Shown: piece after piece, positions 45,306 through 55,382 of the stretch | Position numbering within the stretch: position 1 is the first letter of the stretch | How the letters are laid out: each line of letters begins with the position of its first letter | Assembly (NCBI GenBank): GCA_963827605.1 | Contig: CAWHBK010000003.1 | Location: 620,001-684,000 of the forward strand | Reading direction: 5' to 3' | DNA length: 64,000 nucleotides | Source of the DNA: DSYU01 sp963827605 | GTDB taxonomy: Bacteria; Chloroflexota; Anaerolineae; Anaerolineales; Anaerolineaceae | Made by a program: the position numbers and the translations under genes | Notes under the pieces: generated by a model | Databases searched by the model: none | Told to the model about the DNA's origin: nothing | The model's input: the letters and a program-made list of their open reading frames with translations, nothing else

Positions 45306-47981
45306 TCAAAGCAGTCCAAGCTCGCGCGCCATGGCTGCGGCCTGTGAGCGACTGGCGGCGCCCAGTTTGGAAAGGATGTTATGCACATGCCATTTGGCAG
45401 TGCCGGGAGTTATCACCAGACGTTCGGCGATTTCCTGATTGGAGAGGCCGGCAGCCAGCAGGCGCAGCACATTACATTCCTGGTCGCTAAGCGGTTCTAC
45501 CAGCGCTCCCGCTCCGGGAGCGGGTTTCTGTGCGGGTCGTTCCGCCTGGATGGGGAGGGGCGCCCGCGCGGCAGTCGTGAAAGCAGCCATCAACTCGTCG
45601 ATAAAAGACGGGGCAAGATCGCGGACCGCGGGGAGTAAGGCGGCAAGGTCTGCCGGGTAGCGAAGCAGCGCCCGGTAATACCCTTCCGGCGCGGCCAGGT
45701 GGATACACTCAGCCAGATTTTCCAGGGCCTCAGCGCGGCGGCCCAACCGGTTGAGCAGCGTCACCTTGAACGCCAGCAAATGGAGTAATGCGCGAATGCG
45801 TTCTTCCTGGCGAAGGGCATGTTCCACGGGCGCCAACCAATCCAAGGCTTCGGCCAGGCGCCCCCCGGCTGCCAGAACCTGGGCCTCAAGGATGATCTTG
45901 AAATGCGGCACGGTGGCCATCAGCGCGCGCTTCTGGATCTCGAAGCGCGTCAGGCAGTTACGCACGCCTTCGAGATCGCCCGCGCGCAGGTACATATCCG
46001 CCTGCAGCGCGGTCATTTTATCCTCCAGGAAGGCTACCTGGTGTTCTACCGCAAAGCGGTAGAGCAAATCGGCAATGGCAAAGGCCTGGTCACGATCACC
46101 TTCGAGGAAAGCGACCGTCGCCAGCACCACTTCGGCGTCGCCGCCCATCATACCGCTAGAAAACATTCTCTGGCACAGGTCGCGCCCTAGCCGGGCATAC
46201 TGGCGAGCCTGGGCCAGGTCATTTTGTTCCAGGAAAATGGCTGCCAGGGGAATGGCAATCATACCCTGTAACGGCAAGGGGTTGCCACGCGAGTTGGCGA
46301 AGCGCGGCAGGGCATCCAGGCACATGGCACGCGCTTTGCGCAGCTGGCCCATATCGAACAGGTTGAAAACCAGGTTGGTAAGCCCGGCCAGCGCGGCGAA
46401 GGGATGCTGCATTTTCAAGCCCAGGAGATAGGCCTCCTGAAAAGCTTCATTCGACGCGCTAAGGTTCTGGCTCACCTGGAACCCCGTACCCAGGGATAAC
46501 AGCGCCAACGCGCGGAAGATCGTCTCCTCTGGGGCTAATTCCGCCAGGGCTTGCTGCGCAGTGTCGCGCAAGCCGGAGCTGCCACCGCAAACCAACTCGA
46601 GCCAGGCTTTTACCGCCAGCAGCGCCCCGCTGCCGGCCTGCTTGCCAGAAGGGGGAATGGCGCTTTCGAGAACGGCGGCGGCTTGCTGAATTTTGCCGGT
46701 CAGCAGCAGGGCCAGTGCATGGCTGGCCAGCAGCTGGGGATAAGCGCGCACTTCGTCCTCGGGTAAGGCCTGGAGCCAGCCCAGTAAAATTTGCAATTCG
46801 CCGTTTTTTACCAGGCTGGCGGACAGGCTGCTCACTAACCGCCCGGCTGCCCGGGTTTCTCCGGCAGCCAGGTAATGCGGAATGGCTTCGCCCAGAAGCT
46901 CGTGCTGCTCGAACCAGCGCGCCGCGCGGAGATGCAATTCCACCTCAGCCGGTTGGTCCAGCCCGGAGCGAAGTACATCAGCGAACAGGCGGTGATAGCG
47001 GTACCATGTTCGGGTGGAATCAAGCGGGGTGAGGAACAGGTTCGATCGTTCCAGGGAGGCAAGGATTTCGCGGGCTGGGATGGGATGGTCACCGGCACCT
47101 TCAACCAGGGCTTCGCACAGACTAACATTGAAACGTTCCAGGATGGAGGTGCGGGTCAGAAAGCTGCGGATATCCTCCGGCTGGCGGCGAAGCACTTCTT
47201 CCAGCAGGTATTCGATAATATACTGGTGGGTGCCACGGAACGTATCAAGGAATGCTTCCGCATCTTGCTCATTTTGGAAAGCCATGCCGGTCAGCTGGAG
47301 ACCAGCCGCCCAGCCTTCGGTGAGCGCCAATAATTTTTCCAGCGCGGCAGGAGGCAGATCGAGGCGGTGCATCTGGTGCAGGAAAGACTGGACTTCTTCG
47401 CCGGTAAAACGCAAATCGCGCTGGCGTGCTTCGGTAAGCTGACCGCCGGCACGCAAGCGGCCCAATGGAAAGGGCGGGTCTTCACGGGTGGTAACCACCA
47501 GGTGCAGGTTGGCGGGCTGGTGGTTCAGCAGGCTTTCCATCGCTTCGTGGATGGCCTGGGTATGGATGGAGTGATAGTCATCCAGTACCAGCAGAAAGGC
47601 CTGGTTGGAAGTGCTTAGTTCGTTGATCAGCTCACTCACAAACCTCTCTACGGGCGGCTGGGGCGAAATGCTCAATAAGCTGGTGGTAGATATGCCCAGG
47701 GCCGGATCGATTTTTTGTAAAGCCGTTACCAGGCTGGTAAAAAAACGGTGGGGGTCATTATCGCTTGCATCCAGTCCAATCCAGCAAAACGTTTTTTCCT
47801 GTTGGAGCCATTCAACCGCCAGGGTTGTTTTCCCATAACCGGCCGGGGCACAGATCAGCGTCAGGCGAGCGCCGGCGATATAGCCCTGTTCCAGTTTTTG
47901 CACCAGGCGGGTACGGATCACTCGTCCGGGACGAAGCGGTGGAGGTTGAAACTTAGTGGCGAGAAACTGATTTGCAAGCAT
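45306..47981 (-). CDS. LuxR family regulator, MalT type
   Basis: The 891-residue protein has an N-terminal STAND ATPase with Walker A CAPAGYGKTTL, Walker B LLVLDDYHSI and RDLRFTGEE. A winged and TPR-rich sensor region covers about 330-790. The C-terminal LuxR HTH is LSDQECNVLRLLAAGLSNQE with GTAKWHVHNILSKLGAASR. MalT-type regulators form multimers on binding ATP and an inducer, and activate genes. The inducer and targets are unknown. The 182-base gap to the chemoreceptor holds an AT-rich stretch where promoters for both genes would lie. Confidence 0.93.
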   Translation of the reverse strand: MLANQFLATKFQPPPLRPGRVIRTRLVQKLEQGYIAGARLTLICAPAGYGKTTLAVEWLQQEKTFCWIGLDASDNDPHRFFTSLVTALQKIDPALGISTTSLLSISPQPPVERFVSELINELSTSNQAFLLVLDDYHSIHTQAIHEAMESLLNHQPANLHLVVTTREDPPFPLGRLRAGGQLTEARQRDLRFTGEEVQSFLHQMHRLDLPPAALEKLLALTEGWAAGLQLTGMAFQNEQDAEAFLDTFRGTHQYIIEYLLEEVLRRQPEDIRSFLTRTSILERFNVSLCEALVEGAGDHPIPAREILASLERSNLFLTPLDSTRTWYRYHRLFADVLRSGLDQPAEVELHLRAARWFEQHELLGEAIPHYLAAGETRAAGRLVSSLSASLVKNGELQILLGWLQALPEDEVRAYPQLLASHALALLLTGKIQQAAAVLESAIPPSGKQAGSGALLAVKAWLELVCGGSSGLRDTAQQALAELAPEETIFRALALLSLGTGFQVSQNLSASNEAFQEAYLLGLKMQHPFAALAGLTNLVFNLFDMGQLRKARAMCLDALPRFANSRGNPLPLQGMIAIPLAAIFLEQNDLAQARQYARLGRDLCQRMFSSGMMGGDAEVVLATVAFLEGDRDQAFAIADLLYRFAVEHQVAFLEDKMTALQADMYLRAGDLEGVRNCLTRFEIQKRALMATVPHFKIILEAQVLAAGGRLAEALDWLAPVEHALRQEERIRALLHLLAFKVTLLNRLGRRAEALENLAECIHLAAPEGYYRALLRYPADLAALLPAVRDLAPSFIDELMAAFTTAARAPLPIQAERPAQKPAPGAGALVEPLSDQECNVLRLLAAGLSNQEIAERLVITPGTAKWHVHNILSKLGAASRSQAAAMARELGLL

Positions 47982-48163
47982 TGGACAAATTTCGCACCTG
48001 AAAATTTCCGTATGTGTGGCAGAGGGAGCAAGATGAATTATACCAGTTCGTCCGGGATTGCATTTTTGTAATGGGTTTTATGGAATATTTTATTCTCCTA
48101 ATTTCAGGCAAATAGTAAAATTATGAAAGGCCCATCATTATTTCCACAGCAGGTATCATCCAT

Positions 48164-50072
48164 ATGTTTCGAAACCTAAAAGTCTTTTGGAAATTTGCGA
48201 TCGTAGCCATCTTGATCCCAGTTGCGGTTTTCTTTACGGCTGGGAACGCGCTTGTCAGCACAACCAACCTTAAGTCTGAATATGATACCCTGTACACACG
48301 GTCGCTTATTCCGATTGTCACGTTGGATGAGGGCCATGCTGCCTGCCTGCGGCTGATGGATGACGTGTACCGGCTGACCCGGCGCGGGCTGCCCACGAAT
48401 GAGTTTAAGACTTCTGGCTGAAAAAGCCCGCAACGATGAGAAAACGATGGTAGAAGCCATGAAGAAATATGAAGACGAATGGAATACGGCGAAGCTACCA
48501 GAGTTTGGAAAAAAGCTCACCGGCATGGGCAGAGGTTACTTGCAAACGCGCGAAAAAACCATGCTGAACCAATATAACACCGCCATCAAGGGATATGAAT
48601 CGCAGCAAGAAGCGCTGCTGTCCGGTCAAATACCGGATTATTCATGGGTGGAAAGTTATTTGACGCAAATGGAAATCGCTTTCCATACCCTCTCAGCGGT
48701 AAACCGTAATTTCGCGGAGATTTCGAACCAGCAAGCCCAGGCAGTGATCGGACGGATGCGGTTGCAAACCGTCGCGATTGGCATCATCGCCAGTCTGATC
48801 GCGCTTGCCATCACCTTTGCGATCAGCCGGGATATTACCCTACCGCTGGAAAAAGTGGTGCGGGTGATCGCCGAAATGGGCAAAGGACATCTGGGGAACC
48901 GGCTGCAGCTCAACAGGGGCGATGAAATTGGCGCATTAGCCAATACGATGGATGCCTTCGCGGACGATCTGCAAAACAACATCATTGGCAACCTGCGGAA
49001 AATGGCTTATGGTAACCTGGATGTGGCCATCAGCCCGAAAGATCACCTGGATGAGATCTCGCCGGCGCTGCTCCAAACAGTGGAATCGCTGCAGGCACTC
49101 AATATGGCTGCCGATTTCGTCGATTGCATCGCCAGGGGTGAAGTGCCACAGCCGATCACAGGTGAATTCCGAGGGAACTTCGAGATTTTGAAGAATAATC
49201 TCAACACGCTGAGCGCCCGGCTGCGGGATATGCTGTTGAAACTTTCGAACTCAGCCAACAACCTGAGCGCAGCGGCCAGTGAGATTCTATCCACAACCAC
49301 CCAGCAAGCGTCTGGGGCCAGCGAACAGTCCGCGGCGATCTCGCAAACAACCTCCACGGTCGAGGAGGTGCGGACGATTTCCGAGCAAGCTTCGGCCCGG
49401 ATCCAGGAAGTGGTGAGCACCTCGCAGCGCACGGTGCATGTCGCTCGTTCCGGAAAGCAGTCGGTCGAGGATACGATCGAAAGCATGGAGCAAATTAAAA
49501 AGCAGGTGGTGAGCATCGCCGAGAATATCCAGGCGCTGGCCGAACAGATCCAGCAAATCGGCGAGATTATCACAACGGTTGATAATATTGCGTCGCAGTC
49601 CAAAATGCTGGCACTCAACGCGGCTGTGGAAGCGGCACGGGCCGGGGAACAGGGGAAAGGGTTCTCAGTGGTGGCGGTGGAGGTTCGCAGCCTGGCCGAG
49701 CAGTCCAGCCAGGCTACCGTGGAGATCCGCACCTTAATCAACGAGATCCAAAAAGCCACAAATGAAACGGTTACTGCAACCGAAGAAGGTATGCAAGGGG
49801 TGGACCGCGGGGTCCAGCTGGCAGCACAGACACGCCTGGCAATCGAACAGCTCAGCGAGGTGATCGACGAATCCGCTCTGATCGCCACTCAGGTTGTGGC
49901 GGGCGGGCAACAGCAGATCATCGGGATCGAGCAGGTGGTACAGGCTATGCAAAATATCAATCAAGCCACGATCCAGAACCTGTCGAGCACACGCCAGGCA
50001 GAACATTCAGCGCAGAATCTAAACGAGCTGGCGCGCAGCATGACAGAAACGGTAGCGGAGTATAAGGTGTAG
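48164..50072 (+). pseudogene. Methyl-accepting chemotaxis protein, one-base frameshift near the N-terminus
   Basis: The first frame (48164-48421) gives a membrane helix and part of a four-helix sensor. The second (from about 48405) continues LLAEKARNDEKTMVEAMKKY to the end. The full span is 1909 bases, one more than a multiple of three, so one extra base lies at about 48395-48420. The remainder is intact: second membrane helix, HAMP (SRDITLPLEKVVRVIAEMGK), a second HAMP-like unit and the signalling hairpin (SKMLALNAAVEAARAGEQGK). No che genes are nearby, so the pathway partner lies elsewhere. Confidence 0.85.
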
Positions 50073-50075
50073 GGA

Positions 50076-51164
50076 TTATTCGATCTCCACCCACTTCCCA
50101 TCCTGATTCGCTGCCAGCGCGGCGTCGACTACCTGTTGAACCTTCCAGCCATCGTACAGGTTGGGCTGGGGAAGGTTACCGGCGAGGATGGAATCGATGA
50201 ACAAGCGGTCGCCAATGGAGGCGGTTTGCAGGAGCCGGGTATAACGGTCCATATAACTGCCTCCCGGTTGGGTGCCGCACCACAGACGCTCGGGGACGGG
50301 CAGTTCGCGCGCGGGTTGGCCGGGTCCGTCAACGGTAGAAACACGCGCGCCCTGCTGCCAGGGCAGGGTCACGGAGAGCGACCCGGCTGAACCATGCAGC
50401 TCGACATCAATGGTTTGCAGATCGGCGGTGTGGGCGACGGCGGAAACTTGCAGCGTGCCCTGGCTGCCGTTTTTAAATTTCAGGAGCAGCACGGCAGAAT
50501 CATTGGCCGGTTCAATCACCCCGCCATCCGCACCGGGGCGGTCAATGTAGGTTTCGAGGCGAGCGGAGACGCGTTGGATATCGCCAAAGAACAGGCGGGC
50601 AAGGTCAATAGCGTGCGAGCCCAGGTCGCCCAGCGCGCCGCTGGCCCGGCGGCGGTCGTAACGCCAGTTGTAGCCGCCGCCCAGGCCCCACTGGCTGAGG
50701 TAGCGGACCTGGCAGTGGTAGGGCCGCCCAACAGCGCCGGCTTCAACCAGCTCGCGCAGGTACTGGTACTCGGGCGCCCAGCGGAAGGTGAACATGACCA
50801 GGTGGATCACCCCGGCAGCCTGGGCCTGCTCGTACAGCGCCTTTGCCTGGTCCGCGTGGAGCGCAACGGGCTTCTCACACATGAGGTGCTTACCGGCCCC
50901 CAGGACGGCCTGGGCCATCGGGTAGTGCTGGTCATCTGGAGAGGCGACCAATACGGCATCTACGGCGGCCCGTTCGATCAGCGCGCGGTAATCGGTGAAT
51001 ACGGATGGGATGTCAAACTTACGGGCCACAGCATCAGCATGCTCGCGACCGCGGCCACAAATGGCAGTGATCACCGCGTTTGGGTGACTGGCAAGGGCCG
51101 GGAGATGGAAGGTTTCGGTGAACCAGCTGGTACCGATTACGCCAACGCGGATTTTTTCGGGCAT
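50076..51164 (-). CDS. Gfo/Idh/MocA family oxidoreductase
   Basis: The 362-residue protein has an N-terminal Rossmann fold (RVGVIGTSWFTETFHLPAL), the EKP motif (HLMCEKPVALHADQ) and a C-terminal substrate domain with WRYDRRRASGALGDLGSHAI, the usual catalytic His near the end of that stretch. It oxidises or reduces a sugar or inositol using NAD(P). An AGAGGT site precedes the ATG. The gene lies 27 bases after the sucrose phosphorylase-like gene on the same strand, which suggests a shared sugar pathway. Confidence 0.9.
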   Translation of the reverse strand: MPEKIRVGVIGTSWFTETFHLPALASHPNAVITAICGRGREHADAVARKFDIPSVFTDYRALIERAAVDAVLVASPDDQHYPMAQAVLGAGKHLMCEKPVALHADQAKALYEQAQAAGVIHLVMFTFRWAPEYQYLRELVEAGAVGRPYHCQVRYLSQWGLGGGYNWRYDRRRASGALGDLGSHAIDLARLFFGDIQRVSARLETYIDRPGADGGVIEPANDSAVLLLKFKNGSQGTLQVSAVAHTADLQTIDVELHGSAGSLSVTLPWQQGARVSTVDGPGQPARELPVPERLWCGTQPGGSYMDRYTRLLQTASIGDRLFIDSILAGNLPQPNLYDGWKVQQVVDAALAANQDGKWVEIE

Positions 51165-51247
51165 GGGCTACCTCTGCTAAATTATGGCGATTTAACACGA
51201 ATGACACGAATGAAACAAATAGCGCGAATAAGAATTTATTGTGTAAA

Positions 51248-52715
51248 TCACTCCAGCTCCTGGAGCGTGCCATCTTCGGCGCGGTAATGGATTTGCGAGA
51301 GCGGGGTGGTTCAGGTCGACTTGCAAGCTGCACCAATAGGGGTCCTTGCGCCAGCGCAGGTGCAGGTGGCGTTCGCCGGTGGGAAGGATCTCGAATTCAC
51401 CATCGAAGGCAGGGTAGGTGTTGCGAAAACGAGCCAGGCGCATGAGACGCTGCACCACCGGTTTTTGAATGGCGGTCTCCACCTCGGCGGTGGTGTAGTT
51501 ATGGCGGTTGATGGCGCGATTCTCACCGGTTTGGAGAACGGCGGACGGGTCGTTCTCACCGGCAAGCAATCCCACATAATACACCTGGGGAATGCCGGGA
51601 GTAAAGAACTGGATCGCGCGAGCGGCGAGGTAGGCAGCATCATCCGCGTTTAGGGCGGAATAATAGGTGATGTTGATCTGGTGAGCATCGAAATCGGGGC
51701 GCAGGCGATGGGCGACGGAATAGATACGGTTGAGATTCGCGCCGCGCGCCAGACAGGCAGCGACCACCTTCTGCGCTTCATCGACGCCCAGAATGCCATC
51801 CAGGTCGGGCTGGACGGGGATGCCGTCATGACAGTCCAGCATGGTGATCTGGCGCCGCGGGCAGACGCGCAGATGCTCTTTTAGCGCGGTGCTGTCTTTG
51901 TCGAGCAGGGTATGCAGCACCAGCAGCGGCAGGGCAAAGTTATATACCCAATGGCCGTGCTCGGCCAGCTTGAGCTGGATTGGAAAATCGGCATGCACCT
52001 CGGGCAGCAGTTCGATGCCCACTACCCGGGCCTCCGTTTCGATCCAGTCGATAAAAGCATAGATTTCGGGTTCGACAAAGAAACAAGTGGTGCCGGGTTT
52101 CTTGATCACAAAAGCAATCGCGTCCAGGCGGACCATTTTGACACCGTTATGACTGAGATGGGCGAGGATCTCGCGAAACAGGTAGCGGGTGGTCGGGTCA
52201 TGCACATCGAGGTCCATCTGCTCGGACCAGTCGCGGGTTCCAAAAGTGGACCAGACGCGTTCGACCTGCCCGTTGGATTGGATAAGGATATCGGAAAAAG
52301 GATGTTCGGGCCGGCGGAGAAAGATTTTGGCGACATCCGCTGGATTGGGCACACTGCCGGGCCAGATTTTATCCAGAGTTATAAACAGCCCGGCGTACTT
52401 CGACTCGCGCCCATTTTGAATGAAATCCTGAAAATACGGCGATTGGCGCGAGATATGGTTGACCATTAAATCCACCAGCACATCGAAGATCCCGCCGATA
52501 TCGCGGACATCTTCCCAGGTACCCAGGCGGGGATCGATCTCGAAATAGGTCAGCGGGGCAAAGCCGCGGTCACCGGAAGATGGGTAAGGCGGCAGGATGT
52601 GCACGCCGCAAAAAATATCCTGGAAATGGGAACGCAGGATTTCGCGCAAGTCATGCAGGCTGCCGCCCAGCGAGTCGGGATAGGTGATTAGCTGTACCTG
52701 ATTTCGCATCGCCAT
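51248..52715 (-). CDS. Sucrose phosphorylase-like GH13 enzyme, C-terminal frameshift
   Basis: The GH13_18-type barrel has LLTYP-like start (VQLITYPDSLGG), GVHILPPYPSSGDRGFAP, the nucleophile in KMVRLDAIAF, the acid/base in ELLPEVHAD and the third carboxylate in MLDCHDGIPVQPD. Enzymes of this type phosphorolyse sucrose, sucrose 6-phosphate or glucosylglycerate; the substrate is not fixed. In the given frame the protein runs on to 51192 (507 residues). One base too many in a run of four G at 51303-51306 explains that: shifted back, it ends DGTLQELE at 51248 (488 residues). The ATG is preceded by TACAAT at 6 bases. Confidence 0.82.
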
Positions 52716-52790
52716 GCCAGGATTGTATCACTCTGGGGGGAAGCCAATCAGAAAATCAGGGATCAGGGAAGGACTTTTTTGAAAAACCAA

Positions 52791-54010
52791 TCACTCTTCC
52801 AAAAACTTAATACACACCGGCATCGTCAGTTTGGTCACCTGCCCGGTGGGGGTCAGCGCACCGGTGGCCGGGTCGATGCGGAAGGAGACGATGGCGTTGC
52901 TGTCTTGATTGGCGGCGAGGAGAAAGGCGCCCGTGGGATCGATGGCGAAGTTGCGCGGGGTTTTGCCCTGGGTGGGCTGGTGCCCAACGAGGGTGAGCTT
53001 GCCCGTCGTTTTTTCAATGGCAAAGATCGCCAGGCTATCGTGGCCACGGTTGGAGGCGTACAAAAATTTTCCAGAGGGGGTGATGTGGATATCGGCGCTG
53101 GTGTTCTTGCCGGTGAAGCCGGCGGGCAGCAAAGAGACGGACTGTAGATCCTGGAACGTCCCAGAAGCGGCGTCGAACTGGTAGGATGAAAGGCTTGAGG
53201 ACAGCTCATTGACCACATATAGGGTGCGGCCATCGGGAGAGAAAGACATGTGGCGAGGGCCAGAGCCAGGGTCCAGCTCCAGGGCGGGAACAGCGTGGGG
53301 GACGAGGGCCCCTTTGGCGGGGTCCAGGTCATACAGCATGACCTTGTCGATCCCCAGGTCGGCGACCATGGCCAAGTTGCTCCCGGGAGCCAGGATGGCG
53401 GAATGGGCGTGAGGGGCCTCCTGGCGGTCTTTATTGGGGCCAGAGCCCTGGTGCTTGATCAGGGCAGTATGCTCGCCCAGTTTGCCATCCTCTCCAAGAG
53501 GCAGGACGGTGACGCTGCCGCCCATGTAGTTGGCGACCAGCACCCATTTACCAGCCGGGTCGATGCTGACGTACGCGGGGCTCTCCCCGCCCACCGGCTG
53601 GCTATTGATTAAGGCCAATGCGCCGGTGGCTTTGTTGATGGAGTACGAGCTTATGCCGATCCCAGGCTGAAGGGCATACTGGCCCCATTCACTGACGGCG
53701 AGCAGGTAGCGCCCGCTGGGGTCGAGCGCCAGGTAGGAGGGATTGGGCGGCCCGCCGGCCTGGCTCAACTGGGTGAGCGTGCCGGTGGCGGGGTCCATGC
53801 GGTAGACATAGATGCCCTCGGTGCGATCCTGTTTGCCCGGGCCGGAGGTATAGGTGCCGACAAATACCAGCGGGCCGGTTGGCTGAGCGGTCGCTGCGGG
53901 AGCAGGCGCGCGGTAAGCGGTTCAACCGCGGGCTGAGGGGTGGGGGTCAGGGTGGTGCAGGCGCACAGCAGGATCAAAGCACTGAGATAGGTTCGTTTCC
54001 AAAAAGTCAT
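52791..54010 (-). pseudogene. Lactonase-family seven-bladed propeller lipoprotein, frameshifted
   Basis: The N-terminal signal (MTFWKRTYLSALILLCACTT) is in one frame (from 54010). The propeller, starting about PLVFVGTYTSGPGKQDRTEG, is in another. The span of 1220 bases is one base short of a multiple of three, so a base is missing near 53905-53915. The propeller is otherwise complete (NPSYLALDPSGRYLLAVSEW, SGPRHMSFSPDGRTLYVVNE, ADIHITPSGKFLYASNRG, PRNFAIDPTGAFLLAANQD). It belongs to the 6-phosphogluconolactonase/YbhE fold family, but as an exported lipoprotein may bind other ligands. Confidence 0.8.
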
Positions 54011-54204
54011 TGGGAGTCATTCCTGGGGCGGGGTATGGAGCAGTGGGAATTATGCGGGTAAGCGGCGCGGGTGTCAAGAGGCGGGTCTTTGGGTTTACAC
54101 CTCGTGAGCGGGAGAGGTCCCACGGAGGCGTGGGGACCAGACCCCGGAGCGGGGATCAGAAAATGGGCGGTGGTAGCAAGGAGTCAATGGTTGGCGCATT
54201 TACG

Positions 54205-54291
54205 AGGGCGCAGCGGGGGTTGGACGGCAAAGGCGTTTTCATCGTCCCGCTGCGTACTCGCAGCGCCTGCGCCCCCACAGGAAATGAAAGA
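54205..54291. repeat. Dispersed intergenic repeat, copy 2
   Basis: The stretch from AGGGCGCAGCGGGGGTTGGAC to CCCACAGGA matches 43131-43210, with an identical 30-base core at 54244-54273. It lies in the 371-base gap before the UvrC-like gene; the rest of that gap shows GC-rich short hairpins (54115-54160) but no gene. Confidence 0.75.
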
Positions 54292-54381
54292 TGCAGGGAT
54301 GGCATATATTATCTCTTGCTGGAAAAGATAAAGGTGACGATAATATGGGTACGAGCGACAGGCTGCTGAAACAGGTTTTTC

Positions 54382-54852
54382 ATGCCACAGATCGGCGATA
54401 CCCAATTGGATTTTCATTTTGATCCTGAACGTTATTCCACAACTCCCGGGTGTTTTATCATTCGGGATGGGAATGGCAGGGCGCGGCTGGTGGGAGGGAC
54501 GGTGAATTTGCGGCGCAGGCTGGCGGCGCTGTTCGAAGCAAGCGCCCAACCGCCGCGCAAGACGCGCATCCGCGGGCGGGTGGATGACCGCATCCCGCGG
54601 CTGGTGGCGATGACGCGAGCGATCGAGGTCTTCCTGCTGCTGGGGACCCGATCCTGCCCTGCACTGGCAAACAGCTTGATCGAGCGCTACCAACCCTTGT
54701 TTATCCTGGCGATATATATGGAGCCAACCGGCGTTTCATTTATCCACCAGACGGCGGAACAATATCCACGCTTTACGACCCGGCTGAAAGAGGGCAGCAC
54801 GCCGGCGGACTGTTTTGGCCCGTTCCCATCCGCCACAGGGAGCAGTCGATGA
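54382..54852 (+). CDS. UvrC N-terminus-like (GIY-YIG fold) protein lacking key catalytic residues
   Basis: The 156-residue protein aligns with the N-terminal part of UvrC: PGCFIIRDGNGRARLVGGTV at 22-41 for PGVYLxxDxxGxxLYVGKAx, NLRRRL, NSLIERYQPLFI for NNLIKRYRPRYN, then SFIHQTAEQYPRF and CFGPFPSA for the YPYIK-FPR-YFGPY region. The tyrosines of the GIY and YIG motifs read Phe25 and Leu36, and the conserved Glu before the LI helix is lost. Arg44/45 and Asn97 remain. It ends where UvrC would continue to its UvrB-binding domain. Nuclease activity is unlikely; binding DNA is possible. Its stop overlaps the start of the methyltransferase gene. Confidence 0.6.
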   Translation: MPQIGDTQLDFHFDPERYSTTPGCFIIRDGNGRARLVGGTVNLRRRLAALFEASAQPPRKTRIRGRVDDRIPRLVAMTRAIEVFLLLGTRSCPALANSLIERYQPLFILAIYMEPTGVSFIHQTAEQYPRFTTRLKEGSTPADCFGPFPSATGSSR

Positions 54853-55382
54853 ACCACAGCGATCACGTGCGCCTGCTGCAAGCGGGCGTCAATGAAACCG
54901 GCGGGGTATGGGCAGACCTGGGCGCGGGCGAAGGTGCTTTTACCCTGGCACTGGCCGACCTGATTGGTCCAAAAGGGATGATTTATTCCATTGATCAAGA
55001 CGCGGGAGCGCTGCGGGCCCAGCAGCAGGCAATGCGGGCGCGCTTCCCGGAAATCAAGGTAGAGTACCGCCAGGCGGACTTTACCCGCCCGTTGGATCTA
55101 CCAGCGCTGGATGGGGTGGTGATGGCGAACTCGCTGCACTTTCAGCGTCAAAAAGACAACGTTTTGACGCAGGTACGCGGCTATCTCAAACCAGGCGGGC
55201 GCCTGCTCCTGGTGGAATACAACAGCGATCAGGGCAACCCGTGGGTGCCCCACCCGCTTTCGTATCCGACGTGGGAAGCGCTGGCGCGACGGAACGGGTT
55301 TATCCATACCCGCCTGTTAGCCACCTATCCCAGCCGCTTCTTGCATGAGATATACAGCGCGATCAGTTTTACAAAACCCTAG
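54849..55382 (+). CDS. Class I SAM-dependent methyltransferase
   Basis: The 177-residue protein has motif I VWADLGAGEGAFTLALAD, motif II IYSIDQDAGAL, VEYRQADFTRPLDL, GVVMANSLHFQ and LKPGGRLLLVEYNSD. The substrate is not known; it may be a small molecule or a lipid. The start overlaps the stop of the UvrC-like gene (ATGA), so the two are translated together. Its stop and that of the SDR gene on the other strand share the bases CTAG. Confidence 0.85.
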   Translation: MNHSDHVRLLQAGVNETGGVWADLGAGEGAFTLALADLIGPKGMIYSIDQDAGALRAQQQAMRARFPEIKVEYRQADFTRPLDLPALDGVVMANSLHFQRQKDNVLTQVRGYLKPGGRLLLVEYNSDQGNPWVPHPLSYPTWEALARRNGFIHTRLLATYPSRFLHEIYSAISFTKP

